NCBI GenBank assembly: GCA_014706295.1
Contig: JACSVZ010000011.1
Span: forward strand, 14,081,329 to 14,145,328
Source: Lycocorax pyrrhopterus obiensis
Lineage: Eukaryota > Chordata > Aves > Passeriformes > Paradisaeidae
Direction of reading: 5' to 3'
DNA: 64,000 nt
The position numbers and the translations under genes were made by a program. Shown in pieces: positions 1-15,300 of this stretch; positions within the stretch are counted from its first letter, which is position 1; every line of letters starts with the position of its first letter. The notes beneath the pieces are model-generated. The model was not told the DNA's origin, did not search any database, and saw nothing but the letters and a program-made list of their open reading frames with translations.

Positions 1-124
1 CTGTGTGCTCTGCATTCAGCTAGCAGAGCCTATCAGAATCACTACAGCCTGGAAAGCATGCCCAAAAGTACCAAAATCCACTCCCATCCCTTGCATCACC
101 ATAACAGTGCTGATCTCTGATTAC

Positions 125-321
125 CTGTTGAAGAGAAGTACTTGGTGTCATGAATGCATCTGGAGTCATCAGCTTGGGTTTGGCATCATTGGAGAGAGAA
201 AGGAAGTCTGCTGGCACAGGCAGGTCAGCAATACGCCGCAGGTCTGGTTGGGAGCCATGCACAGATTCCTTTTCAGATCCCAGCCCTTCCGTGCTCAGAT
301 CAGCCATGTGGTCTGGAAAGG
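125..321 (-). CDS. EDC4: EDC4 coding exon 15 (residues 544-609)
   Basis: It encodes GSQPDLRRIADLPVPADFLS and KPKLMTPDAFMTPSTSLQQ, the start of the serine-rich linker. The acceptor is TTGAAG|CCTTTC; an alternative CCAG 9 nt downstream also keeps the frame. Donor CAACAG|GTAATC. Positions 1-124 are intron. Confidence 0.88.
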
Positions 322-3300
322 CTTCAAGGGAGAGATACAAATCAATTTGGAACTTCCCTCCAAAATGAAAGCTCTAATTCCACGAAGTATGAACTTATGC
401 CATTGCATGCCATGCTTGATTCCAAAAAGAAAAAGCAAAAACCCTGCAACATCCCAGTCAAAGCTTAGGGCAAAGCAAATCCTGTGTTACGCTTCCTCTT
501 TGTATGCCAGAGTGGATTTTATCAGGCTTTGATAATAAAATGTCCAAGCTTCCTTTCTTCTCTAAAAGCAAGGCCAGTTTAACTGCCACATCCCAGAATG
601 ATGAATGGGCTCAAAGAGCACATCACAGACAGCCCAGTCCCCTCTACTCCCACAGCTCTGCTGTCACTTTGATCTCTTCCACCTGACAAGAGATAAACCT
701 CAAGTTTCTTGCACAAGTGCCAAATCACCCAGGAAGGTGAACTCAAGCATGCACAAAGCATTAGCACTCCTGGTCTAACACATCCCAAACTCCACACTCA
801 CAACTAGGGTCTAACCAGCTTCCTGCTTCACTGCTACTCCATTTTCAGAACTCCTTATGCAATGACACCACTGCAGTACAAAGATACCCAAAACCACCCT
901 CCTGCTCTTCCCACCAACAACCTTTAAAAGTTCAGCAACACTGAAGACCAATTTAACACACATGCTCACCAAATTCTTCATGAGAGCTATGGGAAGGCAT
1001 GGAAGCAGTTGTGTCAGGGCTATGAAGAGGTTGGAATCTAATCTGCACATCCTGTAGGGCCCTGGAAAGAAACAAGCATCTCTGATCAGCTTAAGAACCA
1101 CCAAGAGAAGTCTTAAGACTCAGAAGATTTCTCTTCACTGAACTAATTCCATTGGAAAATGCTTCAGTGTTTTCTGCTTGTCACTGAAGCAACAGAAGCT
1201 GATCCTCACTCATCCGTGTCACCCAGTTCTGACAACCAGGGCATTTGAGATGTTTCCCAGCACTTGTGTGTGAGCACCATTCTTAAATCACTCATGGCCA
1301 CAGAAACGTAAGCTTGTCACACCATTCAGGGCTACCTCCTGGTGAGGCCATACACACCGCAGCCAGAAATTTCTGTGGGGCCAAGTAGCTTTTCTTATGA
1401 GCAAAAGGATTTAAGTAAGTTAAATTTCTACAGGTCAGTGCAGGGTTAGGACAATCACAGACAGCTGCACACACATACTCACTTGGTGTGCACACAGAAG
1501 AGTTTTATCAGCACGCCCGCTGCTGATTCAACAGCCCCGGAGCCCTGAGCACCTTCTGGAAGGGAGACAAAGGTAAAACATGAAGTTGCATGGAAACTAC
1601 ACACAAACTACTACAAAAACATCACAGCAGGATCAACTGATAGCAAAGAACCAGCACAATACAGATTCTCTTTATCAATGATCTGGACGAGGGCATCAAG
1701 AGCACTCTCAGTGAGTTTGCAGACAACTCCACAGAATCATAGAATATCCTGAGTTGGATGGGGCCCATGAGGATCATTGAGTCCAACCCCCGGCCCAGCA
1801 CAGAACACCCCAAAACTCGCTGCATGTGCCTGGAAGAATTGTCCAAATGCTTCTTGAATTCAGACAGGCTCAGTGCTATGACGACGGCCCCAGGGAGCCT
1901 GTTCCTGTGCCCAGCCACTCTCTGGGTGAAAAACTTTTTCCTGATATCCAACCTAAACCTCCCCTGACTTAGCTTCATGCCATTTCTTTGAGTCCTGTCA
2001 CTGGTCATGAGATTGAAAAGATCAGTGCCTGCCCCTCATGAGGGTGCTGGAAGACTGCAATGAGGTCTTCCCTCAGTCTCCTCTTCTCCAGGCTGAACAG
2101 ACCAAGTGACCTCAGCCACTCCTCATACAGCTTCCTCTTCACCATCCTCATGGCTCTCCTTTGGACACTCTCTAACAGCTTAGTGTCTTTTTTTATATTG
2201 TGGTGCCTGAAACTGCACATGGGACTCAAGGCCACACCAGTGCAGAGCAGAGCAGGACAATCCCCTCCCTTGACTGGCTGGTGATGCTGTGCACCACACT
2301 GGGCAGGAATGCTGATCTGCTGGAGGGCAGGAAGGGCCTACAGAGGGATCTGGACAGGCTGGATTGATGGGCTGAGGCTAACTGTGTGAGGTTCAACAAG
2401 GCCAAGTGCCAGGTCCTGTGCTTGGATCACAACAACCCCCTGCAGCACCATGGGCTGGGCAGAGTGGCTGCAAAGCTGCCCAGTGGGAAAGGCCTGCGGG
2501 TGCTGGTTGAGAGCAGCTTAAAATAAGCCAGCGTGTGCCCAGGTGGCCAATAAGGCCATTGGCATCCTAGCCTGTATCAGCAACAGTGTGACCAGCAGGA
2601 CCAGGGCAGTGACCACCCCCTGTACTTAGCACTGGTGAGGTCACACCTTGAATCCTGTATGCCAGTGCTTGACAACCCAGCTTAAGCCTGGTGAAGAAAT
2701 TTTTCCTCACACCCAATCTAAACGTCATTGGGCGCAACCTGAGGCCGTTTCCTCTTGTCTTGTTTGGGAGAAGTGACCAGCCTTTCACGAGAAAGTCAGA
2801 ACCAGCCAGGAAAGAAATCCTGATCACACAGCAGCAAAATTTTGTCACCTACCTACACTCAAGCTGTCATTCTCCTCTTCTGCTGGGAGCACCTCGGTGT
2901 GCCTTAGCCGGCAGCGGCTCACGGCCTGGATGCCAAAGCTTAGCACTGGGTGGGTAAGGAGGAACTCTGAGATGGAGCTGAAGTAAGCCTTGCCCTCCTC
3001 TTGGTTCTGCATCAGCTCCATCACATACAAGACCTGGAAGAATCAGAAACGGTAAATCAGAGCTTTCAGAGCAGACCAAGTGTATGTGTGGGGACTACAA
3101 AGCCCAGCAGCCAAAATAGTTTTGGAACAAGGGAAATGATGTGAGGAATAAAGCCTGGGTCTTGAAATTTGAAATGGAACACTCAAGGGAACCACAAGCA
3201 CCACACTCTTAGGCAAGACAATGTTGATCAAGAACTGAATCCTACCATGTCAGACACAAGTATCTCCAAATGAGAGCTTTACAGAGCTTTACAAAAGGTG

Positions 3301-6300
3301 AGAAGTAATACTTAAGGCTCCTCAGGATTACTCAGCTGAATTGTTACCTGTTTTCATCTAACAGTGAAATTGCTGAGTCAACCTCTGCATTTTTATCTAC
3401 TAACATGCAAATCCCAGACCTAGGCAGCAGAACCAGTCACACACAAGGCCAATTCTGCTTCTGTCACCATTGCCCACAGGCAGCAATAAAATGAAGTACT
3501 TACTTTTCTCTGCACATCACTCAGAATCAGATATTCAGCAGAGAGGTCCAGGCAGACTTTCAGGCTGGGAAGAATACTCATGGGGCTGAAGATGTCAGGA
3601 GAAAAGCTACACAGACAAATAAGAGGGATGGGATGCAGACAGCAAGGCAGATTAGCCCAACCAGTATGATTACTATGAAACTGCATTAAATACCAAAAAT
3701 CCCACAGAACCTTAAGGAGTTTACAGCCCTATTACAGTGCAACCACCCACTAGAACACAAACACCTTTGCTGAAATCAGTGCTGATATCAGCTAAGAAAG
3801 CAGCTGGGAGATCACACAACAGGACCAAGTTATGGATTCTGAACACTGAAATGAAAGATGACACTTTGTCAGTACTTAACATGTTCCACATTCATAGGAG
3901 TACAAGAGTCAATGCTACAGATTTAAAACCAAAAATCCATCAAATCAAAATAACCTTTCCGCAAGTTTTGGACCTTCAGTAACATGAGGTGGAAAAAGCA
4001 GCACTCAGCTCTATGTCACATTCTTCTCACTTAAAGAGTGAAAATCATTTAAGCCTTGGATAATTTCTTAAGCTCTATCAGTATAGCAGCTTCTCATAAT
4101 TTAAACAGAAAAAGCACTAATAGGAAAAAATCCTAGATTGTATTGAATATCTAAAATTTCTAGAGAAGAAAATACTCAAGGTGTGCAGCCTCTCCTCATG
4201 CTACAGCTATGTCTCTATGCTTTACAGAACAAGGCAAAGACAGCAGGTCTTGGTAACACCAATAATAAAAGCATAAACTTCCCTGGCCTTGCCAAAGCTT
4301 GATCTGACAGTCTCCCACAGCTGAGAGAGCTTCCAATGACAGGTTGGAATGGCAAAGGAGGAAGCTCAAATTTGGGCTGGAGTAGAATCCATTGGAGATC
4401 AGGGATCACCTTTGCAAATTCAGTACCCCTAAATCCCACCCTTCAGGGGCATCCATCAACACGTACCGGACAGTCTGCAGACAAGTCCAGGACACCGTGC
4501 ACCACATCTTCAGTTCTCTGTTCTGATCGGCTCCTGTGATGAGAAACCTCCAGAAGGGAACCCTGTAGGCACAACAGATCCAAGTTCTCTTAAAGAAGAT
4601 CTGGTCCTTCCCAGAAAAGTTCCTCACAAGCTGCCCATGGCTGATTTTGCCCAACTGTGGCTTAAAGTTCCCAGAAAATTCCTGCTCTGAGGCAGACTAG
4701 AAACCACTACACCTCTCACAAACCTTAAGGCCACAACTGACTGAAGAAACAATAACAATAAAAGCTGTATTTTCATCAACTGCAGTTGAAATTTGGAGGA
4801 TTAACAGGCCACTTAAAACTGACGCACCACAAACCTGAGAGGACTCCTCAATTTAGAATTCTCATTACTTTCATGGAATTGGCACTGTGATTAAGGTCAC
4901 TTTAGGTTGTGCTTCAGGGTCTTATTTATTTCTCCATCATTAGAAAACTGACTACAAAGAGGACAGGACTTGTTCCTGCTACAAAGCTAAAATTTTTTAA
5001 GTATGCTTCAGTTACAAGGAACTCTCAAGGCAAGGCAGAGTTAGAAAACACGGCTAAACTTTAATAGTACAAGCACAGGATTGGGGACTTACTCTGGGTC
5101 TTGTTTTTTATGGTTGTCACAAAAGAGCAGGCAGGAAAGAGGTCTGCCATCATGGGGTTTCCACTCGTGAAGACACCTGGGAATAAATCAGAGAAAACAT
5201 CCAAGTGTGAAGGGAGTGGTAAACGAGGAGGATGCAGACACTGAACACACAACTCTCTGTGCCCAGAAGCCACAAAGCATTACTGACTTGTAGCTCTTTA
5301 CAAGTCTTATATAAAATAAGGAGGTCACAGCCCATGCAGACAAATATTGCTACCAATAAATAAATAAAATCCTATGTTGCCATTTGGTCTGGTGTCTTAA
5401 CAAGGGTACAATGCAAGAAGAAGTCAACATTGAGAAGAACAGCTCAGAGCAGCTTCCTGCATTTACATGGACAGTGCAAAAGAGTTTGACTACAGCCTGT
5501 GCAAAGCACAGAACTCCTGTTTCCAGACACAGCCCTCTGCTTTTTCCATAAGCCTATGATATTCAGTGATGCAATTTTTCAGCAACACATTACAAACACT
5601 TAAGTTGTATCTTTATAATGTCCTGAGAATGACCACCACAGATGATTCTGTATCAAGGAAATTCTCCCAGAGAAAATGCTGCTCTTTGTTCCAAGATCTT
5701 TCATTTTCCAGTTCTCCAGTTACCTTGGCTCATCCTGTCCCTCAATATAGATCTGCCAGAATTTTACAAAACCATCATGGCTTGCTGTGGCCAACACAGT
5801 TCCATCTGGAGAAAGTGCTCCCTCGCTCAAGCACTACACAGAGGGGGGAAAGAGACACAGAAAAGTAATTGTATAGCTTTTTTTATTTTACAAGAAGAAA
5901 AAGCTCTATCTTCAAGCAAGAATTTGACTAACAATCTGATAGTAGAGAAGGCCAGAGTGATTTTTAACAGGAACAGGCAGCTTCTAACACTAAGCATTTT
6001 AACCCTTCACAGAACAATTCACAGGCACCCTCTTTCTTGCTAATAATAAACCATCACCTTTTCCAGACAGCAAATTCAAGTACAATGGATTCTGCTGCCA
6101 CTGTTCTTAGTGCTATTCATATTATGAATAGAGCTCATTTTGGTTTGGGATTTTCTGGCTTTTCACAATCATAATTGCTTCACAACTGGCTTTTTTACAG
6201 CCAACTGTCCTAAGAACTGCAGCTCCTGAGACACTATAACCCAAAGAAAACCAAACAAAACAGGTTTGTACCGTGCTGTGGCCCTTCACCACGATGAAAC

Positions 6301-9300
6301 CTTCTTTGATATCAGGCACTTCCACTGGCCAGGAGCTGTTGTTGGTTCGGATGATGTCCAAATCCCACACCTCTGCCTGGAAAACAAACATGTAGGCACA
6401 CAGGTTTATTTTTACAACCACTGGTTTGATCCAGAGAATTTTCTAGATCCTCATCTTGTATCCTGATACACCAGCCCAATGGCAAGTATGTGACACAAAC
6501 CTTGCCATTTCCACCCAATTTGGCCATTAGATGCTTTCCTGGCACTGTACACAACTCAGGGAATTGCTCTTGCATTTGTATCTGCTGCCCACCAAGCCTC
6601 TCCCTTGGGTACTGGCTCAGCTGGAACAGACAAGTGATGTCTCTGTTTCAAGTGGTCCTTGGTATTTGATGGTGAGCAGAAGTTATCCCCTTCTATCCCC
6701 CTGAGGCCCAGAGAATGATCAGTATGACCTCTCCTGGGAAGAGACATCTTACAGGAGGATCCCCAACATGGACTAGACAGGAGCCTTTACAATTCCATTG
6801 CAAACTCAGCTCTTTCCTCCATTAAATTTTTTCCTTCTAATGATAATTAGGGACAATGTTTCCAAAGTAGGGTTTCCTTACCCTGTCCTCATGCAACAAC
6901 GCCAACGTCTGACTTCCCTCCTCCCCGCTCTCCTCGTTATCATCCGGGATGAAAGGGCACCAGATGATTCTTCGGAAGGTGTTCAGTGGGGTATTGTCAG
7001 GTCGCTTGATGTTAACCAAGATCTCCTCTCTGATCACCAGGGTTAAGAAATGTAACATTCTGGCTCTGTTACTAATGCCCAGCAATAACCTGTTCAGGCT
7101 TGGGCTGCTGTTTTAATACTGTTAAACCTCACGATTTTTTTTGGGCCATTGATTCAAAAAGAAAGCAGGTAAAGGGATTCTGCTGAGAAAGCAGCCAAGC
7201 TAGAGCTTCTTCACTGACAGAAGACCTTCAACTTACAAAAGTTCATAGTTCTCACAATTTTCTCTTGCAGCCTGCAGTGACAGGATAAGCACAACAGGGG
7301 CACACAGCCACATCTGAATGAGCAACCCATGTGACAGCTAATGATTAAATGATTTCTGTTAGCATTGCAACACTATGACAGAAAGACAGAAGAGCTACCA
7401 CATTGCCCCCAGCTGAGTGCTCGAGTGCATCACTACAAATCAGGTCTTCAACAACTACTACCACCTTTGCTCCAGTTGCTTTTGAAACAATGGTACACAA
7501 TTAAAATTAAAAACCTACACTCTGAGGTGACATATCTCACACATTTCCCAGAAGTACTGAGCAATCACTCCTAGCAATTAAAAGGAAAATATTTAGGGTA
7601 ATGAACACTGAAAATAAATTTCAGGGCCACCAAAAGGATGACAGGTTTGGAAGGAAGATAGTGAGTGGAAGGGAAGTATTACACCCTCTTCCCCAGAGAA
7701 GTAACTGAGGAAAAGAGTCAGAACCAGACAAGACAAACCTCTGTCACACAGTTGCGGTGACACTGTCTATGCCCAAGACCAGCTGGTACAGACTGACACT
7801 TCTCATTGACTACTTCGCCTGGACTAGAAGCACTGAGGTGCTCCTAGAATTCCAAGCAATGCAGTATCAAGTAATGATTGTGCTGAATGCAGGTAAAAGT
7901 TGACTGATTTGATACTCTGGAAGGGGCAGAACTATTGACCTTCCCCCGTAAGCTGCTGTTCTGCAAAGGCTACAAATTAAATGGCAATGTTGAGGTTGCA
8001 TTCACATCTAACCATTACACAGAGACTGACAGGGGGTGTATTTGGACAAGATACTGGATTTTTTCTTTATCCATGGCCAGGCGCCAGACAAAAAGGTTGC
8101 CAGCCTCATCCAGGCAGGCCAGCTGGTTGGAGTTGAGGTGAGCAAAGGCCAGGTCTGCCACGCCTCCTGTGAATCCCTTCAGCAAGGTCCGCTCAGCAGT
8201 GCTGACGCTCAACACCCGCACCATAGCGGAGCCATTGCTGGCAGCTGCGGGACAGAGAGAGGGAGAAGTCACCATTTATGTCTGTGGTTTCTTTGCATAA
8301 TTCTCATAAACTTCCCATAACTCTCATAAACTTCTCATAATTCCCAGGATTATCCTTATTAAAGATGCCTCTGTTAAATGCCAGGCCTAAACCTTCACCC
8401 TGAGCTCGCCGCACCTCCAAGGCTGACCTCCAGTGACAGTGAATTAATTTTATTTGCAATTTAGTTTTCAGTTACTGCAGAAAAGGAGTCACTGAGAGGC
8501 AGATAGCTCACATACACGTTCTGTAAGGGGAATGCAAAAGGCATGCACATTCACCCTGCAAAAAGCACTGCTTTTTGGCTGGCATGACTGAAAAGAAGAT
8601 GCTTCAGAACACATGCACACTAAGCAAAGTTTCCAGCTTCCCCTTTTCAGACAGACATCAATCACTACAAAGCAGGCAGTCTTACAGAGACCATGGTGCT
8701 TCCACTTCCTGATGCCCATGCCAGCCCTAGCAAACCACTCAGTTTCCCAGTGTTACTGCACCCAAGCTTTTAAAATATTTTTAAAAAGGGTGAGACTCCT
8801 TAAGCTACTCTAAAATAACCTCAGCTAGGAGAAGCCACAAGAGCAGAGTAGTAGATTTCATAAAAGACCAGACAAACTGGTGCGAGAACTAAGAACAAAG
8901 AGACACAAACACTCTGTGCTTCTATGAGAGCAGAAAGAGACACTGTAGATAACTGTGTTCATTTCATAGAACTATTAAGGTTGGAAAGACCTTTAAGATC
9001 ATCAAGTCCAGCCAGCACCACCCTCATGTTCACCACTAAACCATGTCCTCAAGTGCCACATCCACGTGTTTTATGAACACTTCCAGGAATGGTGACTCCA
9101 CCACTTCCCTGGGCAGGGCAGTTCCAATGTTTTAGAATCCATTCCATGCAAAAATTTTTCCCAATATCTAATTTAAACCATCCCTGGCACAACTTGAGAC
9201 CGTTTCCTCTCATCCTGTCACTTTCTTTCCCATATGCTGTGAAACAATCTTTCCCTGTGTTGTTCAGCTTTTCTCTCTCTACTGCACAAGACACTGCATC

Positions 9301-12300
9301 TGCGCTGCTCTTTGGATCCTCTAAATTTAGCCTTAAACTCAACTCTAAATTTGTGCAAGCAAATCCATCACAAACACTTATCTGCTCAAATTACCATGGG
9401 GCTGTTTCTGTGCTTAGGTACAGAGCAGCTTGTTTGCTGCAGAAATATTTAATTAGAGGAGGCATCTGAACATCAGCTCTCCAGTAAAACCAATGTAGTT
9501 CTTCAACTTTTCCTACATCCCCACTGAGTCCTTCTCTTTTATTTCTAACTCTCCCACATAACAAACTCTTCTCTTCACCTTTGCTTATATTCCCTCTACA
9601 ACAGCACTCTGATCTGGGTATTGCAAGGTATGTTTCAATTAGTACCAGTTATATTGCTCTGATGTAAACGTTGCCTTTTTTAATGATACAAAAAGCAAAA
9701 GAACACAAATCACATCCAAAACAAGAAGGAATCTCACCTCTAATGGCATAAGCCAGGTAAGAGTTTGAAACAGCTATCAGATTGCCATAATAGTATTTCT
9801 GCTCCCAGTCATATCTAGCAACAGGCTGTATTTTCACCTGTTCAGAAGAAAGAAAACAAAACATGAGAAATGTCTGGAATTATCTTTTCCATCTTTGTGG
9901 TCCCTTAGTTCACTGCACACTAAAGAACAAACTGGAATGGAAAATGGAAAAACACAAAATGGAAAATTAAGGAACAAAGTTGAAAAGGGCTGAGTGGATC
10001 AAGACCAGAGGTCTCTCTCCTAATCATTAGCATTTGTTCTGAGCATGACTTAGGTCTCTGCTCAGCACCAGCTCTAATTTCAGCATATTGGTTCTTGCAG
10101 CTCTGACCTGCTGGCCAGAGCCCTCAGCAAGGAGGGCCAGCAAAGCAGCCAGGGAAACCCTTCCTTAAGAGTCCAGGGAGAAAACAATCAGCAGAAAAAT
10201 CTTGTTTGTGGAGAAAGGACACTTTCCCAGGAACCTACAGCTTAGATCATGGACTTCTGAAAATCAGAGGATAACTTGGCCAGACTCTGGAATAACAGGA
10301 ACAATCAGTTACAAGATACTGCTCCAACTTTTTTCCCCTTGTTAAACTCTTTTGACAAACTTCTACCTAATTACAAGCTCCTATGACACAGGAAAAAAGA
10401 TACTTCTGTTTAAAAATATTCAAGCATGAGCTGATGTGACTAAAAAAGAGACAGACCATGAGACACACCTTTCTCTTGCTCCTTACCTTGTTACTCCCTC
10501 TGGCCTTACTGGTGATGCTGGAATCACTGCTGGCCACTACCTCCACATCTTTTGCTGATATCACTAAGCAAGTGGAGCTGTCGTCACCAGAAAGGCAGCT
10601 TAAAAAAAAAAAAACCAAAGAAGGGGGAAAAAATCAGACAAGACTCAAAGGAACAGAATATTTAACATTTTATGTTAAATTCATAATTTTAACAGCAACA
10701 CAGCAGGATTTGTGCATCTAAGAGCTTGAGCTGAACAACTGGAAACAAAAACTCCTCTCAGCTGAGTCTTCCTTCCCTATGTGTCACGGGTTTGAGAGAG
10801 TCAAACACCTGCTTTGTTCAGCTTAAAAACCTTCAGTTCGTTTGACTTGAGCACAGACCTACATTTGATTCAAGTCCCCAACATTGGAAGGTGCAAAGAA
10901 ACCAAAACCAAACAGTTGAACCTCATCAACAAAACAGTGCATGCTGCTCGTGGTTCTCATGGCATCCTCTCTCAAAACCATGACCAGAGAACCCAAGCAA
11001 AAGCTACTTCCATGAGCTCTGCAACACCTCAGGTGAGTTGGGTCCCTGAAGGAGTCCTGCTGGACATCTACAGGGGAACCACAAGTTTCAATCAGAGCCC
11101 TGATGACTTACATTGCCCTGACCTGCAATTCTCACCATGTACAGTCCTGTTCCCCTCCTCTGAACAACTCTGCAGACAGTCTTCAGTTCCTGAGATGCAA
11201 GGACGGCAGACTCCACGCATCAGCCTCACAAAAGCTATAAAAGCTCTAACCAAGAGCACTGACTCACAACTGCCAACTGAATTCAACATAAAACCCACTG
11301 TCAGACTCCCAGCACGCAAGTCCACGCTCAAGAGAACCGAATTTGAGCTGTTTTCTATTCACTCTCAGCATTTCTTTGACAAAACTTACATGACTTGTTT
11401 CTCCTGCAGGGCTCCTAGAGAGATGCTGCGATGCACTGGCTTGGCCAAAGCAGGTCCATCTCCGCTCCCAAGGGGATCAGGCACCAGCAGCCCATTCAGG
11501 TCCCCGTTATACGAATTCGATGGTCTCTGGTTCTCATTCACCGAACCTGAGGAAAAGCATGACCAGCTGTGCCCAACATGCATTTAAAAGAAATAGTACT
11601 GTGAAATATACCACCCCCAGATGCTTTTTGTCAGCCTCTATTGGTCTGTCAGGTAGAATATGCTGAACGGGTTGGGAAAAGTGTTCTATAAAAAGGATGT
11701 GTAAGAGACCTCCCATGTGATGAGAAACTCACCTCCACACATCTGAGTGAAACAGCTCTTTTTCTTACACAAGCCATTCCAGCAGATCAGAGAAACACCA
11801 AAGAACAGGTTTCAAGGAACTTACCAGGCTCAAGGAGCAAATAGCCTTAGATCAGAAAGACTAAGCTGGTAATTCAGGTTTACTGAATCAAGTGCCAGAC
11901 CAAAAGGTTCTTGACAGGTCACTTCTAACCCTCAGGCCTGCAGAGAGACCTCTGAAGTCCAGCAGTGCAGGGACCAGCTGCAACATTTGGGGCTGGCTGG
12001 AAATAATACATCTGTTACTTTCCAAAACTGGCTCCTGACTGCGAGATCTGACCTCAAAGTCCAGGTGTTTAAGTGACTTTGCTGGGAAAGTGCAGCTGTG
12101 CCTATGGGATTCCCATGTTTTGCCCTTGGTTGAACAATCACATAGAAGTTTACAGCACTCAAATTTTGTGTAAAGCAGCCATTTGTTCAGAGCCCCAGCT
12201 GTGCTTTGAAGAGTGTGTGTGCCCTGACTTGGCACATCTGGCCTAGCATAAGCTGCTTGGTGGCTTCCATGCCTTCTGAAGGCTTTAGGAGAAGACAGAT

Positions 12301-15300
12301 GTAACAGGGGGTAAAGGAGACTCTTCTTCTTCACTAGCAAGGCAAATATTTGACAACGCCCACTGGAGAGCAAGGCCCCTCCATCTGCACCCCCACATCA
12401 GCACACCCAAGGCAAAGCTGCCTGTCTCAGCGAACCCTCGCTTGAAATTTTCACTGGTTTTGAAACCCGAATTTCGTATACTGTTGCCAGGTAACAACGG
12501 CTGCTGAGCTCTTGCAAAATGGCTGCTCCCAGGACCAGAAGTTCCCCTGTCACTGGCACATGTAACAAACCTAAACATAACTGTGGGCAAGAGGCACGTC
12601 CTTCCAAAGTAAGACAACCTTTCCGCTACTGAATAAGCTTCAACAGATCAGGGTGCATGCTGCTGCCTAAAACAAAAATGCAACTATTCATTTGCCAGAA
12701 GAATATTTTAAACTTGCCTGTTTATAAAGAGTCATTATGGACACAGAAATGTGCAGTGACAGGGTTCCCCAATGCAGGGCACTCACCTCAGTGTACCTGC
12801 ACTGCATGAAGAAAAAGCAGCAGCACTCACACAGCACAAGGAAATTCAGGCCAGGGAATGTGATCCTGTAACCACCTCACATTGGTGCTGTGCTTGCTGT
12901 CACAACATTAAGATGTGCCCCTTATTCCTACAGCATATGGTGGGTGCTTGTCCAGTTGCAGCTACTTCCAGTGACAGCACTTTATTCTTTGTGATCAAAA
13001 GGAGGAAAATACTCCCCACAGAAAAAGCATCCAGTCTCCTAGAGAAAGATGATCTGTGCTTTGCTCTATTTGCACCCACAGCAGTGTCTCATGTAAGCAG
13101 TGCTGCTCTTTTACAGACAGCAGGTTGGTGATGTTTGCTCCATGGGAAAAAGGAAGGAGGAAACACTCCCCAGAGGCTGATGGGCCCAACAACAGTACAC
13201 CCAAGTTCCAGAATGGGCACAGCTCATTCTATGTTAGTGGAAGCCAGACAAGCACAGGTGCTACCTGTGCACAATCCTGGAGGCATAAAAGAAGGGAAGA
13301 GCCTCTATTCAGTAAGAACATGAACTAAACCAAAAGGTTAAGCCAGACAGGTAGATCCAGGCCTCAAAGGCAAAGAAGAGTGTTTGTATTCATTACCTTT
13401 TCAAAGAGCATGAGCAGTCAGAGCTGAGACACTGAACTCTTCCTGCTCCCACCATGAGCTGCACCAGGAGATGCCAGCCTGTACTGAACAGAACACTGCC
13501 CTGATAAACACCACGAGCAGGGTAAGCCCACGTAACACCTGGTTATCAGCAGAGATCTTTGCATGGACTGAAGGATCCTGCCCATCACCAGCAGGGATGC
13601 TCCTCACTGACAGCCTGTCTCCACATCCCAGCAGGCAGGTCCATGCTTTGGCAACAGCTACTGAAGCACTGGATGAAGTTTGCCAAAACTGGGAGAAACT
13701 GTGTCAAGAGAGACAGACTGAGTAGTGGATTACATTTTCACAATCACCAAACCCAGCAGAATTGAAAAAGTATTGTGACAGTTGTAAACTCTTTAGAGCA
13801 GGGAGTGTTTCTTGTCACCTGCCTGGACAGGACCTACGGGAACGCAACACTGCTCACAGCCACCTGCACCTGGTACTGCCAAACTTGAAGGCTCCCCTAT
13901 TCCTCTCCCCTGCCATCCTAACAGGAGTTTGAGACTTTCACCTAACGTGTACTCTTCTTCTTCCCCTTATTATGTCAGCCTTTTCAAGTTTATTTGCTGT
14001 TACCCAGGCAGTGATTTCTGCTCAGAACCACCACAGGATCCTTCTGTGAACTTCCTACCCACTCGCTCCTTTTCCTCTCAACTGCCTTCTTGTGCACTGG
14101 AGTTGAGAGAGAAGGGAAAAAGAGAACGAATAGGTAAGAAGAAGAATGAAAAGAAATAAGCCATACTCTGTCAGTAACTCCTTGGCTTCAACCAGCAGGA
14201 GAAGCTGCTTCAGGAGAAAGTCAAGCCATCTTGAGCAACAATTCCCACCATTTCTCAACCACAACATATCCTTTCAGTTCAGAAACTGCTTGTGAAACGA
14301 GTGTTCCCCATCTTCCCCATCCCTGCAACGAGTTCTCCTTTCAGTCTTTCAAGTACAGTACTGCACTACGAATGAAAAATGTAATTTTCTTATAAGAATT
14401 AGAATTCAGGAACATGCTAGCACTCCAGAAACAAGAGAAACTATCCCAATTAATGAGAAGTTTCTCTATGGGTAGTAAAGCTAATGAAGCTGCCTTCCTG
14501 GAGGTTTGTTCCATCATCTCATGTGCCTTTACAGCCCTCCTACAACAATCCCACACCCACCCTCTTTTCCTTTTGGCCAAGCAAAAGGCAGCACACATGG
14601 CAGTTGCTTTGGAGGTAGCACATTCCTGCTGAGTCTCAGGACATTTAGAAGTTATACTATTCCTGTCCTGCCTTTCCCTCGAAGGGAGCACAAGAGAGGC
14701 ATAATTCTGTCCTCTACCCAGAGGCTGAGATTTTTTTACAAAGCATTCACGTCTCAGCCTCCTTCAGGCCGTTACCTCACCACGTTTGACTGAAACACTA
14801 CGGTAGGTTCAAAAAGGGGGATGAGAGAGAGCCTAAGCTACAGGAGAGTGGGAACACTATCCAGATGACTCCTGACCCTGCTGCTAATACTCTCACAGGC
14901 AGAAGGGAGCCCGCTGAACTCTGAGCTGAAAAGTATAATAGTTCAAAGCACAGGGAGAAAAATCGCAACTGCTTCAGGAGAGATATTTGTGATCCTATTT
15001 CACATACAAATGAGGAGAGTGAAAAGTTTGTGTAAAGGGTGAACACGGCACTGATCTCAGAGCGGCCTGACAGCCCCTTCCACTCAGCCCAGCGAGACGC
15101 CTGGGAAACATTCCAAGTACTCCTGGTAAGGGGGGACACTTGTGCCGCGGAGGTCGGTGCTGTTCAGCTCCCAGCAGCAACACCTCTCTGCTGAATGGAG
15201 CCCCGAGACCGCCGCAGCAGCGAGCTCTGGGGCCGACCTGCTCTCGCTCTGCCCAGCGCCAACAACCCCCTCCCTCAAGCGAGGGTCCCCAGGCCGGGGG

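Noticed and set aside
1622..2235. Open frames resembling reverse-transcriptase ends as host genes.
   Set aside because: They are CR1 LINE coding remnants with broken frames.
10814..11587. 257-codon plus-strand open frame.
   Set aside because: It is antisense to EDC4 exon 2 and its intron, has no recognisable domain, and the exon on the other strand is certain.
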